DNA from: Prevotellaceae bacterium
GTDB lineage: Bacteria; Bacteroidota; Bacteroidia; Bacteroidales; Paludibacteraceae
Length of the DNA: 61,298 bases
Direction: 5' to 3'
Assembly (NCBI GenBank): GCA_031271465.1
Contig: JAISVR010000019.1
Span: forward strand, 1-61,298
Shown here: positions 1 through 10,150 of the stretch, in pieces
Layout: each line of letters starts with the position of its first letter
Position numbering within the stretch: position 1 is the first letter of the stretch
Notes under the pieces: model-generated
The model's input: only the letters and a program-made list of their open reading frames with translations
Databases searched by the model: none
Told to the model about the DNA's origin: nothing
Made by a program: the position numbers and the translations under genes

Positions 1-321
1 GTGTTCATTTACAGCAGTACGCATAAAGTTTACCATACTTACACCCGGAATTTCCACCGGATATTGGAAACTGAGGAAAACGCCTTCGCGGGCGCGGTCT
101 TCCGGCGAAAGTTCCAACAGATTTTTGCCGTTAAACAACACTTCGCCTTCGGTTACAGTAAAGGCGGGGTTTCCTGCCAATACCGACGAAAGCGTACTTT
201 TTCCCGCTCCGTTGGGTCCCATAATGGCGTGTACTTCTCCTTTATTTACCGTTAGATTTATTCCTTTTAATATTTCTTTGCCGTTGATATTGGCGTGCAG
301 GTTTTTGATTTCGAGTAACAT
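1..321 (-). CDS. sufC: SufC, Fe-S cluster assembly ATPase (partial, C-terminal part outside window)
   Basis: ABC-type ATPase of the SUF system; with SufB and SufD it forms the cytoplasmic scaffold on which iron-sulfur clusters are built. The 107 visible residues start MLLEIKNLHANINGKEILKG and contain the Walker A motif GPNGAGKST at about residues 35-43, followed by the SufC-typical stretches LAGNPAF and FQYPVEIPG. The gene runs off the left edge, so the signature motif and Walker B cannot be seen. The start is the ATG at 321-319. In Bacteroidales sufC normally follows sufB directly; here a KilA-N gene lies between them and ends only 12 bases before this start. Identity is secure; whether the gene is intact is not visible. 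Confidence 0.93.
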   Translation of the reverse strand, partial: MLLEIKNLHANINGKEILKGINLTVNKGEVHAIMGPNGAGKSTLSSVLAGNPAFTVTEGEVLFNGKNLLELSPEDRAREGVFLSFQYPVEIPGVSMVNFMRTAVNEH

Positions 322-333
322 ATTTGTATATTA

Positions 334-1146
334 TTATTTCAACATTTTTTTGTTTTCAACTTCTTGCAAGACACTCATTTGTTGAATCGCAATCTGATTT
401 AATTTTATCAATCGTTCTTGTTGAGCCACGCTGTCGTTTATCAGAACCGCATTGATATTTTCCATATTTGAGAGGCAAATCAGTTCGTTGATATTGGCAT
501 AATCACGGATATTCCCTTTTTGCCCGGAATTGGCTTCGCGCCATTCTTTGGCAGTCATACCAAACAATGCAACATTCAGCACATCGGCTTCGCTGGCGTA
601 AATGAAATTTATTTGCTCTTTCGACAATTTTTTGGGAACAAGATTACGACTAATAGCCGAAGTGTGAATATGATAGTTGATTTTTGCCAATTCTCGTTTT
701 GCACTCCAACCGATTGCTTTTTGTTCTTCAATTTTCAGCCGCTTAAACTCTGTTACGAGATAAAGTTCAAATTCTGCTGAAATCCACGCTGCAAACTTAA
801 AAGCAATATCCGAATGAGCATAAGTCCCTCCACCATAGCGACCTGATTTTGAAGTTATGCCAATAGCATTTGTTTCGGTAATCCATTTTTGTGCTGACAT
901 CCAAAAGTGTGGTTTTGCCGACTCATTTTTAAACCCCTCATAAATGTGGGGTTTAAAATTAGGGTTGTTTAGCATTTCCCATAAACCAAGATATTCAATT
1001 GTGCTGTAAGTTCGTAACCACAAACTGATTATTTGTGATGGATTTTCATTATCGCGCACTTTTGCAATATCAGTCAACGAAATGTAATCTTCTTGCTCTT
1101 TTTTGTAGAATATTATTTCCGTGTCTTTTACTGTTATTTTTGCCAT
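334..1146 (-). CDS. KilA-N domain protein inserted between sufB and sufC
   Basis: A 270-residue protein with an N-terminal KilA-N domain (about residues 5-140): the domain hallmarks ISLTDIAK near residue 23, a GRYGGGTYAHSDIAFKFAAW stretch near residue 103 and SAEFELYLVTEFKRL just after it are all visible. KilA-N is a DNA-binding fold common in phages, large DNA viruses and bacterial accessory genes. The C-terminal half (about 150-270) contains a SAKRELAKINYHIHTSAI stretch typical of this bacterial subfamily; I do not know its function. The gene is more A/T-rich than its neighbours and interrupts the conserved sufB-sufC order, which suggests acquisition by transfer. It ends 12 bases before sufC, so the two could share a transcript. 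The role is unknown; domain assignment is confident. Confidence 0.85.
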   Translation of the reverse strand: MAKITVKDTEIIFYKKEQEDYISLTDIAKVRDNENPSQIISLWLRTYSTIEYLGLWEMLNNPNFKPHIYEGFKNESAKPHFWMSAQKWITETNAIGITSKSGRYGGGTYAHSDIAFKFAAWISAEFELYLVTEFKRLKIEEQKAIGWSAKRELAKINYHIHTSAISRNLVPKKLSKEQINFIYASEADVLNVALFGMTAKEWREANSGQKGNIRDYANINELICLSNMENINAVLINDSVAQQERLIKLNQIAIQQMSVLQEVENKKMLK

Positions 1147-1361
1147 ACCATTGTTTATCTTTTCTTCCGTCTCTAAATATTATAAAGCTAAGCAGGTAAT
1201 TTATTTTTCTTCAGCTCCTGTTTTGTAAAAACCAGTGTGATAATTTTGCTAAGATGTATATCTAAAGCTTATTTACTCACCGTCTTTTTGAAATTTTGTC
1301 AGTATCTTTTACTTTTTTCTCTATATGTTTATATATTTTCTTCTTGGTTACATATCATTTT
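1147..1361. other. AT-rich gap between sufB and the KilA-N gene
   Basis: This 215-base gap is rich in T on the plus strand and holds no convincing gene. I see no clear TAnnTTTG box on the minus strand that would drive the KilA-N gene, nor a strong terminator after sufB. It probably represents the upstream flank of the inserted KilA-N gene. Confidence 0.4.
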
Positions 1362-2819
1362 TTACCCCACACTTCCTTCCAAACTCACTGCCAGCAATTT
1401 TTGCGCCTCCACTGCAAATTCCATCGGCAGCTTGTTAAGCACTTCTTTGGCATATCCGTTTACAATCAAGCCGATAGCATCTTCGGTACAGATGCCGCGC
1501 TGATTACAATAAAAGACTTGGTCTTCGCTGATTTTCGAGGTAGTAGCTTCGTGTTCCACAATAGCAGTCGGATTTTGCACATCTAAGTAGGGAAATGTGT
1601 GCGCACCGCATTTATCGCCCAGCAGCAAACTGTCGCACTGCGAAAAATTGTAGGCATTCTCCGCACGAGAAATTACTTTTACCAACCCTCGATAAGAGTT
1701 CTGACTGTGTCCTGCCGAAATCCCTTTGGAAACAATATGGCTGCGGGTATTTTTCCCGATATGAATCATCTTCGTACCCGTATCTGCTTGCTGGTAGTTG
1801 TTGGTTACGGCAACGGAGTAAAACTCGCCCGACGAATTATCGCCCTGCAAAATGCAACTCGGGTATTTCCAGGTAATTGCCGAGCCGGTTTCTACTTGTG
1901 TCCACGATATTTTAGAGAAGTCACCCTTACACAAAGCCCGCTTGGTAACGAAATTGTAGATGCCACCCTTACCGTTTTTATCGCCCGGATACCAGTTTTG
2001 CACGGTCGAATATTTCACTTCGGCGCGCTCATGTACGATGATTTCCACAATGGCGGCATGCAGTTGATTTTCATCACGCATGGGAGCAGTACAACCTTCA
2101 AGGTAAGATACATACGAATCGTCTTCCGCCACAATCAGCGTGCGTTCAAATTGCCCCGTATTCATAGCATTGATGCGGAAATAGGTCGAAAGTTCCATCG
2201 GGCAACGCACACCTTTGGGTATGTAAACAAAAGAACCATCGCTAAACACGGCAGTATTCAGTGCTGCAAAATAATTGTCGGTATAAGGCACCACCGAGCC
2301 GAGGTATTTTTTTATCAATTCGGGATAATCTTTCACTGCCTCACTGAATGAACAGAAAATAATACCCTTTTCGGCTAAGGTTTCCTTGAAAGTAGTTTTC
2401 ACCGAAACGCTGTCTAACACTGCATCGACAGCCATATTATTTACGCCTGCCAGAATACCTTGTTCGTGTAAGGGAATGCCGAGTTTGTCAAAAGTTTTCA
2501 GTAATTCAGGGTCAACTTCGTCCATAGATTTTGGGCTGTCTTTCTTTTTTGGGGCGGCGTAGTAGTAAATATCCTGATAGTCGATTTCGGGAATATTGAG
2601 GTGCGCCCAAGTCGGCATTTCGAGCGTTTGCCAATGGCGAAATGCTTTCAAACGATAGTCCAAAAGCCACTCCGGTTCATTTTTTTTAGACGAAATAAGG
2701 CGTACAATATCTTCGTTCAGCCCTTTAGGTATATAATCGGTTTCAATATCGGATGTGAAACCGTATTTGTATTCTCCTTGTGTGAGGTCGTTTAGTATGT
2801 TGTCGGTATTTTCTGCCAT
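1362..2819 (-). CDS. sufB: SufB, Fe-S cluster assembly scaffold protein
   Basis: SufB of the SUF pathway, 485 residues, the usual length. It forms the SufBC2D complex that assembles iron-sulfur clusters in the cytoplasm. Diagnostic stretches are visible: [19 protein letters not shown] (about residue 200), [20 protein letters not shown] (about 242), the [20 protein letters not shown] region and, near the C-terminus, the [20 protein letters not shown] and GICTEDAI segments. The start is the ATG at 2819, 12 bases after cvpA ends, so it lies in the same minus-strand cluster as rimP, nusA, infB and cvpA. Expected sufC does not follow immediately because of the KilA-N gene. Function is well supported by sequence similarity known for the family. 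Confidence 0.97.
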   Translation of the reverse strand: MAENTDNILNDLTQGEYKYGFTSDIETDYIPKGLNEDIVRLISSKKNEPEWLLDYRLKAFRHWQTLEMPTWAHLNIPEIDYQDIYYYAAPKKKDSPKSMDEVDPELLKTFDKLGIPLHEQGILAGVNNMAVDAVLDSVSVKTTFKETLAEKGIIFCSFSEAVKDYPELIKKYLGSVVPYTDNYFAALNTAVFSDGSFVYIPKGVRCPMELSTYFRINAMNTGQFERTLIVAEDDSYVSYLEGCTAPMRDENQLHAAIVEIIVHERAEVKYSTVQNWYPGDKNGKGGIYNFVTKRALCKGDFSKISWTQVETGSAITWKYPSCILQGDNSSGEFYSVAVTNNYQQADTGTKMIHIGKNTRSHIVSKGISAGHSQNSYRGLVKVISRAENAYNFSQCDSLLLGDKCGAHTFPYLDVQNPTAIVEHEATTSKISEDQVFYCNQRGICTEDAIGLIVNGYAKEVLNKLPMEFAVEAQKLLAVSLEGSVG

Positions 2820-2831
2820 GATAAATTGTTT

Positions 2832-3356
2832 TTATTTTGTAGAAAATTTTTCTGTGGCGTTTTCAATGTTAAAATCTGTCTCGTCGATATACGGCATCGC
2901 TGTAGGAGCAAGATTTTTGAGCGGTAAATAAAGGTGCGAACAAGCTTTTTTATCAAGAGATATTAGTTTATCCCGGCTATCGATTGCTTGAATAACATTG
3001 AGCAGAATGCTTATTATGAAAGCATATTTGAGTAGGGAAAAAGTGGCTCCGAGCAATTTGTTAAGCCAACCGAGCATCATCATTTTAGCTGCTTTGTCGA
3101 TTATTTTTGCTACAAAATGACAAAGGACTACAATTGCGGCAAAAATTAAGAAAAAGGCTATCGGCTGTGAAAATCGGGACGATAAATCGCAATATTCGCC
3201 GATGTATTGCGCCACATTTTCATCAAAAATATTGGCTATATAAATGCCTGAAACGACTCCGATAAACGAAGCCGCCTCAAGGATAAAGCCACGGAAAATG
3301 CCTTTGATTAATCCGTAGAGCAGCACTATTCCAAATACCACATCTAAGGCATTCAT
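2832..3356 (-). CDS. CvpA family inner-membrane protein
   Basis: A 174-residue integral membrane protein of the CvpA family. The N-terminal MNALDVVFGIVLLYGLIKGIFRGF is the typical first membrane segment with its glycine-rich turn, followed by three more hydrophobic stretches (about residues 28-45, 65-85 and 105-122). Family members were first linked to colicin V production in E. coli and more broadly to envelope homeostasis; the biochemical role is not settled. It starts one base after infB ends, and the order infB-cvpA-sufB is common in Bacteroidales, which supports the call. The C-terminal tail after residue 130 is hydrophilic. Confidence 0.85.
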   Translation of the reverse strand: MNALDVVFGIVLLYGLIKGIFRGFILEAASFIGVVSGIYIANIFDENVAQYIGEYCDLSSRFSQPIAFFLIFAAIVVLCHFVAKIIDKAAKMMMLGWLNKLLGATFSLLKYAFIISILLNVIQAIDSRDKLISLDKKACSHLYLPLKNLAPTAMPYIDETDFNIENATEKFSTK

Positions 3357-3357
3357 G

Positions 3358-6231
3358 CTACAAAGTCTTTTTCACTTCCGTCATTTCGTAGGCTTCGATA
3401 AGGTCGCCTACCTTTATGTCGTTATAGTTAAGTATGTTAAGTCCACATTCGTATCCATGCGAAACTTCTTTTACATCGTCTTTAAATCGTTTGAGAGAGC
3501 CGAGTTCTCCGGTGTAAATTACAATTCCATCACGGATAAGACGGATTTTCGAGTTACGCATTATTTTTCCTTCTTTCACCATACAACCGGCAACGGTGCC
3601 GACTTTGGTAATTTTGAACACTTCGCGCACTTCTACCGTAGCGGTGATTTCTTCCTTGTAGTCGGGCGAAAGCATTCCTTCCATAGCAGCTTTCAATTCT
3701 TCTATGGCATCGTAAATGATGGAATAGAGGCGAATGTCGATTTCTTCCTTTTCGGCAAGTTTGCGTGCTGCTTGCGACGGACGCACCTGGAAACCTATAA
3801 TTATCGCATTGGAAGCCGCAGCAAGCATTACATCGCCTTCCGAAATGGCTCCTACCGCTTTGTGTATCACATTTACCTGTATTTCTTCGGTTGAAAGTTT
3901 TATCAACGAATCGGACAATGCTTCGACCGAGCCGTCTACATCACCTTTTACAATTACATTCAATTCTTTGAAGTTGCCCAATGCTATGCGGCGACCTATT
4001 TCGTCGAGTGTGAGGTGTCTCGAAGTACGCAAGCCTTGTTCGCGTTGCAATTGTTCGCGTTTGTTGGCTATTTCGCGCGCTTCGCTTTCGCTGTTCATCA
4101 CATGGATATTATCACCGGCTTGCGGTGCTCCATTTAAACCAAGTATAAGCGCGGGTTCCGAAGGTCGAGCTTCGTCAATACGCTGATTACGCTCGTTAAA
4201 CATTGCTTTTACTTTACCATAAAATGGACCGGCAAGAACAACATCGCCTACATGGAGCGTTCCGTTCGACACGAGTACGGTAGATACATATCCGCGACCT
4301 TTGTCGAGCGACGACTCGATAACCGACCCTATCGCTTTACGGTTCGGATTGGCTTTCAGGTCGAGCAATTCGGCTTCGAGCAACACTTTTTCGAGCAGTT
4401 CTTTTACATTTAGTCCGCTTTTTGCCGAAATATCTTGCGATTGATATTTTCCTCCCCATTCTTCTACCAAATAATTCATTCCGGCGAGGGTTTCTTTTAT
4501 CTTGTCGGGGTTGGCTCCCGGTTTGTCTATTTTATTAATTGCAAAAACGATTGGTACACCTGCTGCCGATGCGTGGTTGATTGCTTCAACGGTTTGAGGC
4601 ATCACATTATCATCTGCCGCTACGATGATGATAGCAATATCGGTTACTTTGGCTCCACGGGCACGCATAGCAGTAAAGGCTTCGTGTCCGGGAGTATCGA
4701 GGAAAGTAATACGGCGTCCGTCGTCGAGTTTCACATTATAGGCACCGATGTGTTGGGTAATTCCGCCCGCTTCACCCGCAATTACATTGGCTTTGCGGAT
4801 ATAGTCGAGTAACGATGTTTTACCGTGGTCAACATGTCCCATCACAGTAACAATAGGCGCACGGGGTTGAAGGTCTTCTTCGCTATCTACTTCATCGTCA
4901 ATTGCCTCTATCACTTCGGCACTCACAAATTCGGTTTTGAAACCAAATTCGTCAGCTACAATGTTGATAGTTTCGGCATCGAGCCGCTGGTTGATAGATA
5001 CAAACAGACCAAGACTCATACAAGTGCCTATTACCTGATTTACCGAAACATTCATCATGGCTGCCAAATCGTTGGCAGTAACGAACTCGGTAAGCTTAAG
5101 CACTTGTCCTTCGAGGCGTTCTTGTTCTTCCTGTTCTTCGCGACGAGCTAAAACCGATTCGCGCTTATCTTTGCGGTATTTAGCTCCTTTTACTTTCTTT
5201 TGGGTAAGACGGGCAAGCGTTTCTTTTACTTGCTTTTGTACATCTTCTTCATTTACTTCGTTGCGCGTTTTCTTGAATTTTGGTTTGTTGGCAGCATTAC
5301 CGGCTTGCTGTTGTTTTGCTCCACCTTGTGGTTTACCTTGCTGGAAATTGCCGGGTTTGTTAATATCGACTTTTTCTTGACTAATGCGGGCGCGTTTGCG
5401 TTTGCCGCTGTTGGCATCGTCGCCACCGGTGGTATTATTATTTCGTCGCTGCGCATGTTGTTTCTCGCGCTCTTCGCGTTCTTTTTTCTTTTCTTCTTTC
5501 GATTTTTTGTCGGGACGGGTTTTGTCGTTGATAGTCGACAAATCTATCTTATCTACGACCTTGGGGATATTTCTCAGCTTTGGCACTCCGAGCGAGAAAA
5601 TTTCTACTTCTTTGTCCTTTTTTTCCGAAACTTTATCGACTTGCGCTTCAACTTGCTGTTGTGGTTCTGCTATTTCCTGTTCTTTTCTTGGGTTTTTCTC
5701 TTCGGGTTTTTCGGCTTTATTTAAGTTTTTTTCTGCCGGTTTGCTTGCTTTGGCTTGCTCTGTTGTTACTTGGGAGGCGGCTTTATTTTCCACGCTTTTT
5801 TCTTGCTTCGGCGCAGTTGGTTCGGGGGTTTTCGTTTCGGCTTTTTTGCCGGTGTTATCCAAATCAATTTTCCCCAAGACCTTGAAATGAGGTCGGTCTT
5901 TTTCGTCTATTTTAATCGGAATAAGGTCGGATTCGTCTTTCTTTTTTTCAACCGGTTTTTTCTCTTCAGGTTTTTTCTCTTCAAATCCTTCGATAGCAAC
6001 GGCATTTGGAACCTTTTCGCGCACCAATCGCTGCTGCTGAGTAATTTTTTCGGATTCCAACTTCAAGTTCATATCCTGGCTAAATTCCTTGACAAGCAAA
6101 GCATGTTGCTCGTCTGAAATTTTTTCATTCGGATTGCGCTCAATGTTGTGCTTGTGCTTATGCAGAAATTCCACGGCTGTGTCTATCCCTACATTTAATT
6201 CTTTTAATGCTTTTCCTAACCTAATCGACAT
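3358..6231 (-). CDS. infB: Translation initiation factor IF-2
   Basis: IF-2 delivers initiator fMet-tRNA to the 30S ribosomal subunit in a GTP-dependent way. The protein has 957 residues. It has an N-terminal IF2-N-like segment (about 1-60), then a long charged region rich in Lys, Glu, Pro and Gln (about 80-370) that is low in complexity, a second IF2-N-type domain (about 380-440) and the GTPase core: G1 GHVDHGKT at about 461, DTPGHEAF (G3) and NKID (G4, about 563). Domains II, III and IV follow to the C-terminus. It lies between nusA (115-base gap) and cvpA (1-base gap) in a conserved cluster. The low-complexity linker length is variable in this phylum, and nothing looks broken. Confidence 0.98.
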   Translation of the reverse strand: MSIRLGKALKELNVGIDTAVEFLHKHKHNIERNPNEKISDEQHALLVKEFSQDMNLKLESEKITQQQRLVREKVPNAVAIEGFEEKKPEEKKPVEKKKDESDLIPIKIDEKDRPHFKVLGKIDLDNTGKKAETKTPEPTAPKQEKSVENKAASQVTTEQAKASKPAEKNLNKAEKPEEKNPRKEQEIAEPQQQVEAQVDKVSEKKDKEVEIFSLGVPKLRNIPKVVDKIDLSTINDKTRPDKKSKEEKKKEREEREKQHAQRRNNNTTGGDDANSGKRKRARISQEKVDINKPGNFQQGKPQGGAKQQQAGNAANKPKFKKTRNEVNEEDVQKQVKETLARLTQKKVKGAKYRKDKRESVLARREEQEEQERLEGQVLKLTEFVTANDLAAMMNVSVNQVIGTCMSLGLFVSINQRLDAETINIVADEFGFKTEFVSAEVIEAIDDEVDSEEDLQPRAPIVTVMGHVDHGKTSLLDYIRKANVIAGEAGGITQHIGAYNVKLDDGRRITFLDTPGHEAFTAMRARGAKVTDIAIIIVAADDNVMPQTVEAINHASAAGVPIVFAINKIDKPGANPDKIKETLAGMNYLVEEWGGKYQSQDISAKSGLNVKELLEKVLLEAELLDLKANPNRKAIGSVIESSLDKGRGYVSTVLVSNGTLHVGDVVLAGPFYGKVKAMFNERNQRIDEARPSEPALILGLNGAPQAGDNIHVMNSESEAREIANKREQLQREQGLRTSRHLTLDEIGRRIALGNFKELNVIVKGDVDGSVEALSDSLIKLSTEEIQVNVIHKAVGAISEGDVMLAAASNAIIIGFQVRPSQAARKLAEKEEIDIRLYSIIYDAIEELKAAMEGMLSPDYKEEITATVEVREVFKITKVGTVAGCMVKEGKIMRNSKIRLIRDGIVIYTGELGSLKRFKDDVKEVSHGYECGLNILNYNDIKVGDLIEAYEMTEVKKTL

Positions 6232-6345
6232 ATATAATTTATTGACATTTTTGTTTACTTATTGACCTTGTGTTATTTACTATTTTTACAATTTACCGTT
6301 TTTTACAATAGCCTAAAACGGCAAAATGTTCGATGGCAAATAATT

Positions 6346-7596
6346 TTAGTCTTCAAATTCCGCTTTGAGAATGGAGAGTACCTCATCGATAGTCTCTTCT
6401 TCCAAATCGGTGCGATTAATGAGTTCGTCGCGTGGGATTGCGAGTACGCTTTTGGCGGTATCGCAACCAATGGCTTTGAAGGCATCTATTACCCAGTCTT
6501 CTATTTCATCATTGAATTCGTCCAAGTAAATATCTTCTTCGTCTTGAGCATCAAGTTCGCGATACACATCTATTGTATAGCCGGTAAGCATACTTGCCAG
6601 TTTAATGTTCGAACCACCTTTGCCAATGGCTTGCGACACTTCTTCGGGATTCAAATATACTTCGGCTTTTTTCTCTTCTTCGTTGAAACGAATTGAGGAT
6701 ATCTTAGCCGGATTGAGTGCGCGGGCAATAAACAAACTGAGGTTCGAGGTGTAGTTTATCACATCTATATTCTCATTGCGCAATTCGCGCACAATCCCGT
6801 GAATACGGGCACCTTTCATACCTACGCAAGCTCCTACGGGGTCTATGCGGTCGTCGTACGATTCTACGGCTATTTTGGCACGCTCGCCCGGTATGCGGGC
6901 TATTTTTTTGATAGTTATCAATCCCTCAGCGATTTCGGGCACTTCGAGTTCAAACAAGCGCTGCAAGAACAACGGCGAGGTACGCGAAAGCATAATTTTC
7001 GGGTTGTTGTTTTTGTTGTCAACCTTGGCTACCACGGCACGCACGATTTCGCCTTTGCGGTAGAAATCCGATGGAATTTGCTCTGTTTTTGGAAGCAGCA
7101 TCTCGTTGCCTTCGTCGTCGAGCAGCAGAATTTCTTTTTTCCAAACCTGATATACTTCTCCGCTCACTATTTGACCTATTTTTTCACTGTAACTGGCATA
7201 AAGGCTGTCCTTTTGCAATTCCAAAATACGCGAAGCAAGAGTTTGTCTAAGATTGAGAATGGCGCGCCGCCCGAAAGAAAGGAAATCAACCTCTTCGGTA
7301 ACTTCTTCGCCTTCTTCATAGTCGGGGTCTATTTTTTTTGCATCGGAGAGAGAGATTTGCCGGTTTGTATCTTTCACTTCGTTATCGGCAACTACCTCGC
7401 GGTTGCGCCACATTTCAAAGTCGCCTTTGTCCGGATTGATAATTACATCGTAGTTTTCGTCGCTACCAAACATTTTAACGATTACGCTACGAAACGATTC
7501 TTCCAACACACTAATCATTGTAGTGCGGTCAATGTTTTTCAAATCTTTAAATTCCGAAAATGTATCAATCAAATTGATGCCTTTTGTTTTGCTCAT
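6346..7596 (-). CDS. nusA: Transcription termination/antitermination factor NusA
   Basis: NusA binds RNA polymerase and controls pausing, termination and antitermination. At 416 residues it has the compact Bacteroidetes length: an N-terminal polymerase-binding domain (about 1-130), an S1 RNA-binding domain (about 135-205, with GQIVSGEVYQVWKKEI), and two KH domains (about 230-370; the GPVGACVGMKGARIHGI-like motif appears here as DPVGACVGMKGARI, and IGKGGSNIKLA is the second KH loop). A short acidic C-terminal segment (about 375-416) follows rather than the long repeats seen in E. coli. It begins 3 bases after rimP, consistent with the rimP-nusA-infB operon. Confidence 0.97.
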   Translation of the reverse strand: MSKTKGINLIDTFSEFKDLKNIDRTTMISVLEESFRSVIVKMFGSDENYDVIINPDKGDFEMWRNREVVADNEVKDTNRQISLSDAKKIDPDYEEGEEVTEEVDFLSFGRRAILNLRQTLASRILELQKDSLYASYSEKIGQIVSGEVYQVWKKEILLLDDEGNEMLLPKTEQIPSDFYRKGEIVRAVVAKVDNKNNNPKIMLSRTSPLFLQRLFELEVPEIAEGLITIKKIARIPGERAKIAVESYDDRIDPVGACVGMKGARIHGIVRELRNENIDVINYTSNLSLFIARALNPAKISSIRFNEEEKKAEVYLNPEEVSQAIGKGGSNIKLASMLTGYTIDVYRELDAQDEEDIYLDEFNDEIEDWVIDAFKAIGCDTAKSVLAIPRDELINRTDLEEETIDEVLSILKAEFED

Positions 7597-7599
7597 GTT

Positions 7600-8067
7600 T
7601 TATTTGAATCTGATAATGTATTTAGTATATTTTATTTCATCATAGTGAAACGGGATTTCTTCCCTTACAGTAATTTTGCGTTTAGCCCCTTCGGGTTTTA
7701 CCTGTTTAGCAATTTCAATTGTAAACTGTGTTTCGTCGGCAGATTTGAGAATGCCGCTCAACTTGCGTCCATCTTTGCTGAGTACTTCCACTTCGTTGCC
7801 AAGGTTTTTTTCGTATTGTTTAAGCACCTTGAAAGCTTGCGTGATGCCTGCCGAACCTACTTCGAGCGAAAAATCTTCTGCTTCGCGGTCGAATTTTGCC
7901 TCAATATAACGGCTCAATTCAGCACAAAAATCTAAATCAACACCTTCTTTCCGGTCAATTTCTACTAAAATATCGTTTGCCGGCGATACATTTACATCGA
8001 CGATGAAATAATCCGTTCCCGCAAGTTTTTCTTCAACAGCTTGATATACCGTTAATCTATCAATCAT
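7600..8067 (-). CDS. rimP: Ribosome maturation factor RimP
   Basis: RimP assists maturation of the 30S ribosomal subunit. The protein is about 155 residues with the N-terminal alpha/beta domain (EEKLAGTDYFIVDVNVSPAN) and the family stretch GVDLDFCAELSRYIEAKFDR, followed by SLEVGSAGI where most members have LEVSSPG. I chose the ATG at 8067 (MIDRLTVYQAVEE) because it matches the usual start of Bacteroidetes RimP; in-frame alternatives exist at 8076 (ATG) and 8088 (TTG). It is the first gene of the rimP-nusA-infB-cvpA-sufB cluster, with a good promoter upstream at 8139-8169. Confidence 0.93.
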   Translation of the reverse strand: MIDRLTVYQAVEEKLAGTDYFIVDVNVSPANDILVEIDRKEGVDLDFCAELSRYIEAKFDREAEDFSLEVGSAGITQAFKVLKQYEKNLGNEVEVLSKDGRKLSGILKSADETQFTIEIAKQVKPEGAKRKITVREEIPFHYDEIKYTKYIIRFK

Positions 8068-8138
8068 AAATTTCATTATAGTGAACAAAGAAGGGGAACT
8101 TTGCGCGTCCCCCTTACTCTCCCTTTCTAAATCGGCTG

Positions 8139-8169
8139 CAAATATACACTAAATATTTTGTAATACAAA
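8139..8169 (-). promoter_or_regulatory. Promoter of the rimP-nusA-infB cluster
   Basis: On the minus strand, TTTG (8169-8166) is followed after 19 bases by TATATTTG (8146-8139), matching the Bacteroidetes -33/-7 promoter pattern. It lies about 72 bases before the rimP start. A second possible -7 box, TATCTTTG, overlaps the -33 element at 8173-8166. Confidence 0.6.
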
Positions 8170-8231
8170 GATATAGCGCAACTTTGTTGTGCCGTCATCA
8201 ATTTTCTCGGTCGATTTGTTGGCGTTTATAC

Positions 8232-8261
8232 TTGTATTTAGTATAAAAAAATCTAATTTTG
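8232..8261 (+). promoter_or_regulatory. Promoter of argB
   Basis: TTG at 8232-8234 and TAATTTTG at 8254-8261 are 19 bases apart, the spacing of the Bacteroidetes housekeeping promoter. The -7 box ends 46 bases before the argB ATG at 8308. Confidence 0.55.
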
Positions 8262-8307
8262 CGTTCGGTTTTTATGTGAGATTCTTGTAAAAATATTTAA
8301 GTTCAAG

Positions 8308-9075
8308 ATGGATAAACTGACGTTGATAAAAGTAGGCGGACAAATTGTTGAAGAAGCTGAAACGCTGCAACAGCTATTGTCCGATTTCAGTCAAATAGAC
8401 GGACATAAGGTATTGGTGCATGGCGGCGGACGGGCGGCAACGAAAATCGCTGCTCAACTCGGCATCGAAAGTCAACTGGTAAACGGCAGGCGGGTAACCG
8501 ACAAAGCTACCTTACAGGTAGTTACAATGGTGTACGGCGGGTTGATTAACAAACAAATCGTTGCCGGACTGCAGGCTCTTGGCGTAAATGCTCTTGGATT
8601 GACAGGTGCAGACCTTAATTATATGCGCAGCGAAAAACGCCCGGTCGGAGAAGTCGATTACGGCTTTGTGGGCGATGTGAAAGAAGTGGACGCCAACATT
8701 TTGTCCGAACTTATTGCGCAAGGCGTAGTGCCCGTGCTCGCGCCGCTTACACACGACAAAAAAGGAAATCTGCTCAATACCAATGCCGACACTATTGCCG
8801 GAGAGGCAGCCAAAGCGTTGGCAACCTATTTTGATGTAACGCTTGTATTTTGCTTCGAGAAAAAAGGCGTACTGCGAAATCCAGACGACGATGATAGCGT
8901 GATAGCAACAATCAATAACGCCGATTTCGAACGATTCGTTGCCGACGGCACAATTAACGGCGGCATGATTCCAAAACTCGAAAATGCTTTCGAAGCTATT
9001 GCCGCAGGAGTAAAAGAAGTGGTGATTACCAAAGCCAACGAAATTGGAAAAAATTCGGGAACAACTGTAAAATAA
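8308..9075 (+). CDS. argB: Acetylglutamate (or succinylglutamate) kinase ArgB
   Basis: Amino-acid kinase that phosphorylates N-acylglutamate, the second step of arginine synthesis in the cytoplasm. The 255 residues show the family motifs KVGGQIVEE (start), VHGGGRAAT (about 37), NGRRVTDKATLQVV (about 59), and NTNADTIAGEAAKAL (about 157) plus a final GGMIPKLENAFEAI block. The usual length is 255-300. The start ATG at 8308 is preceded by a good promoter. An argE-like gene follows after 5 bases, so the two are probably cotranscribed. In Bacteroides fragilis the pathway is known to use succinylated intermediates; the acyl group used here cannot be decided from sequence by eye. Confidence 0.95.
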   Translation: MDKLTLIKVGGQIVEEAETLQQLLSDFSQIDGHKVLVHGGGRAATKIAAQLGIESQLVNGRRVTDKATLQVVTMVYGGLINKQIVAGLQALGVNALGLTGADLNYMRSEKRPVGEVDYGFVGDVKEVDANILSELIAQGVVPVLAPLTHDKKGNLLNTNADTIAGEAAKALATYFDVTLVFCFEKKGVLRNPDDDDSVIATINNADFERFVADGTINGGMIPKLENAFEAIAAGVKEVVITKANEIGKNSGTTVK

Positions 9076-9080
9076 GTCTT

Positions 9081-10124
9081 ATGGAAGCAATAGATCTTCT
9101 CAAAAAACTGATTGCCATCCCTTCGTTCAGTAAGGAAGAGGCGGCTCTTGCCGATTTTTTGCAAAACCACATCGAAAGCCTTGGGTACGAGGTATTTCGC
9201 AAGGACAATAACCTTTGGCTGATGTCGCCCGCATTCGAATTAAGCAAACCTACCTTGCTGCTCAATTCGCACATCGACACGGTGAAACCTGTGCAGGGAT
9301 GGTCGTCCGACCCTTTTATTCCCATAGAAAAAAACGGCAAATTAATCGGATTAGGCAGCAACGACGCCGGGGCATCGCTGGTGAGTTTGCTGTATAGCTT
9401 TTTTACATTGAGTGCTAAGAATCAGCCTTATAACCTTATTTTTGCTGCTACTGCCGAAGAAGAAATTTCGGGCGCAAACGGCATTGAAAATTTGTTGAAA
9501 GAATTACCTAACATTGATATCGCAATTGTGGGGGAACCTACCAATATGCAACCCGCCATTGCCGAAAAAGGCTTAATGGTACTCGATTGCACCACTTTCG
9601 GAAAAGCCGGACACGCTGCCCGTAACGAAGGCGAAAACGCCATTTATAAAGCCTTGCCAGATATCGAATGGTTTAAAAATCATCGCTTTGAAAAAACATC
9701 CGACCTGCTGGGCGAGGTGAAAATGAGCGTAACGATGATCAACGCAGGCACGCAACACAATGTTGTGCCCGACCGTTGTTCGTTTGTGGTCGATCTGCGT
9801 TCGAACGAATACTATTCGAACCAAGAGTTACTGGACGAAATCGAGAAATCGGTACAGTGTGAAGTGCGTGCGCGCTCAACGCGGTTGAATTCATCGTCTA
9901 TTGACAAAAATCACGCGATTATACAAAAATGTATTTCGATGGGCTTGCAGCCTTTTGGTTCGCCGACACTTTCCGACCAAGCCCTGATGCCCTTCCCAAG
10001 CCTGAAAATGGGTGCGGGCGATTCGGCGCGTTCGCACACGGCAAACGAATTTATTTTCATCGAAGAAATCGAAAACGCCATTCAAACTTATATTGAATTG
10101 CTGGACGGATTGAAAATTGTGTAA
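9081..10124 (+). CDS. argE: M20-family N-acylornithine/N-acyl-amino-acid deacylase (ArgE-like)
   Basis: Zinc-dependent deacylase of peptidase family M20 that removes the acyl group late in arginine synthesis. In the 347 residues the metal and catalytic motifs are visible: NSHIDTV at about 80, GSNDAGASLVSLL at about 92 and AEEEISGANGIE at about 122, with a dimerisation domain in the middle (about 155-265) and a final SDQALMPFPSLKMGAGDSARSHTANEF-type metal-binding end. The gene starts 5 bases after argB, which supports a role in arginine synthesis over the alternatives (DapE or a dipeptidase). Whether it removes acetyl or succinyl from ornithine, or acts on acylcitrulline, is open. Confidence 0.85.
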   Translation: MEAIDLLKKLIAIPSFSKEEAALADFLQNHIESLGYEVFRKDNNLWLMSPAFELSKPTLLLNSHIDTVKPVQGWSSDPFIPIEKNGKLIGLGSNDAGASLVSLLYSFFTLSAKNQPYNLIFAATAEEEISGANGIENLLKELPNIDIAIVGEPTNMQPAIAEKGLMVLDCTTFGKAGHAARNEGENAIYKALPDIEWFKNHRFEKTSDLLGEVKMSVTMINAGTQHNVVPDRCSFVVDLRSNEYYSNQELLDEIEKSVQCEVRARSTRLNSSSIDKNHAIIQKCISMGLQPFGSPTLSDQALMPFPSLKMGAGDSARSHTANEFIFIEEIENAIQTYIELLDGLKIV

Positions 10125-10150
10125 TAATACAATAAACGGAACTATTTCTT

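Noticed and set aside
1599-2351. 250-codon plus-strand frame opposite sufB
   Set aside because: It is entirely antisense to a well-conserved gene and its product looks like nothing known.
5253-5890. Long open frames opposite the IF-2 linker region
   Set aside because: They are shadows of the low-complexity Lys/Glu/Pro-rich coding sequence of infB and have no family features or start context.
6799-7935. 378-codon plus-strand frame opposite nusA and rimP
   Set aside because: It is antisense to two conserved genes, rich in Phe, Tyr and His as expected from reversed acidic coding sequence, and has no family similarity.
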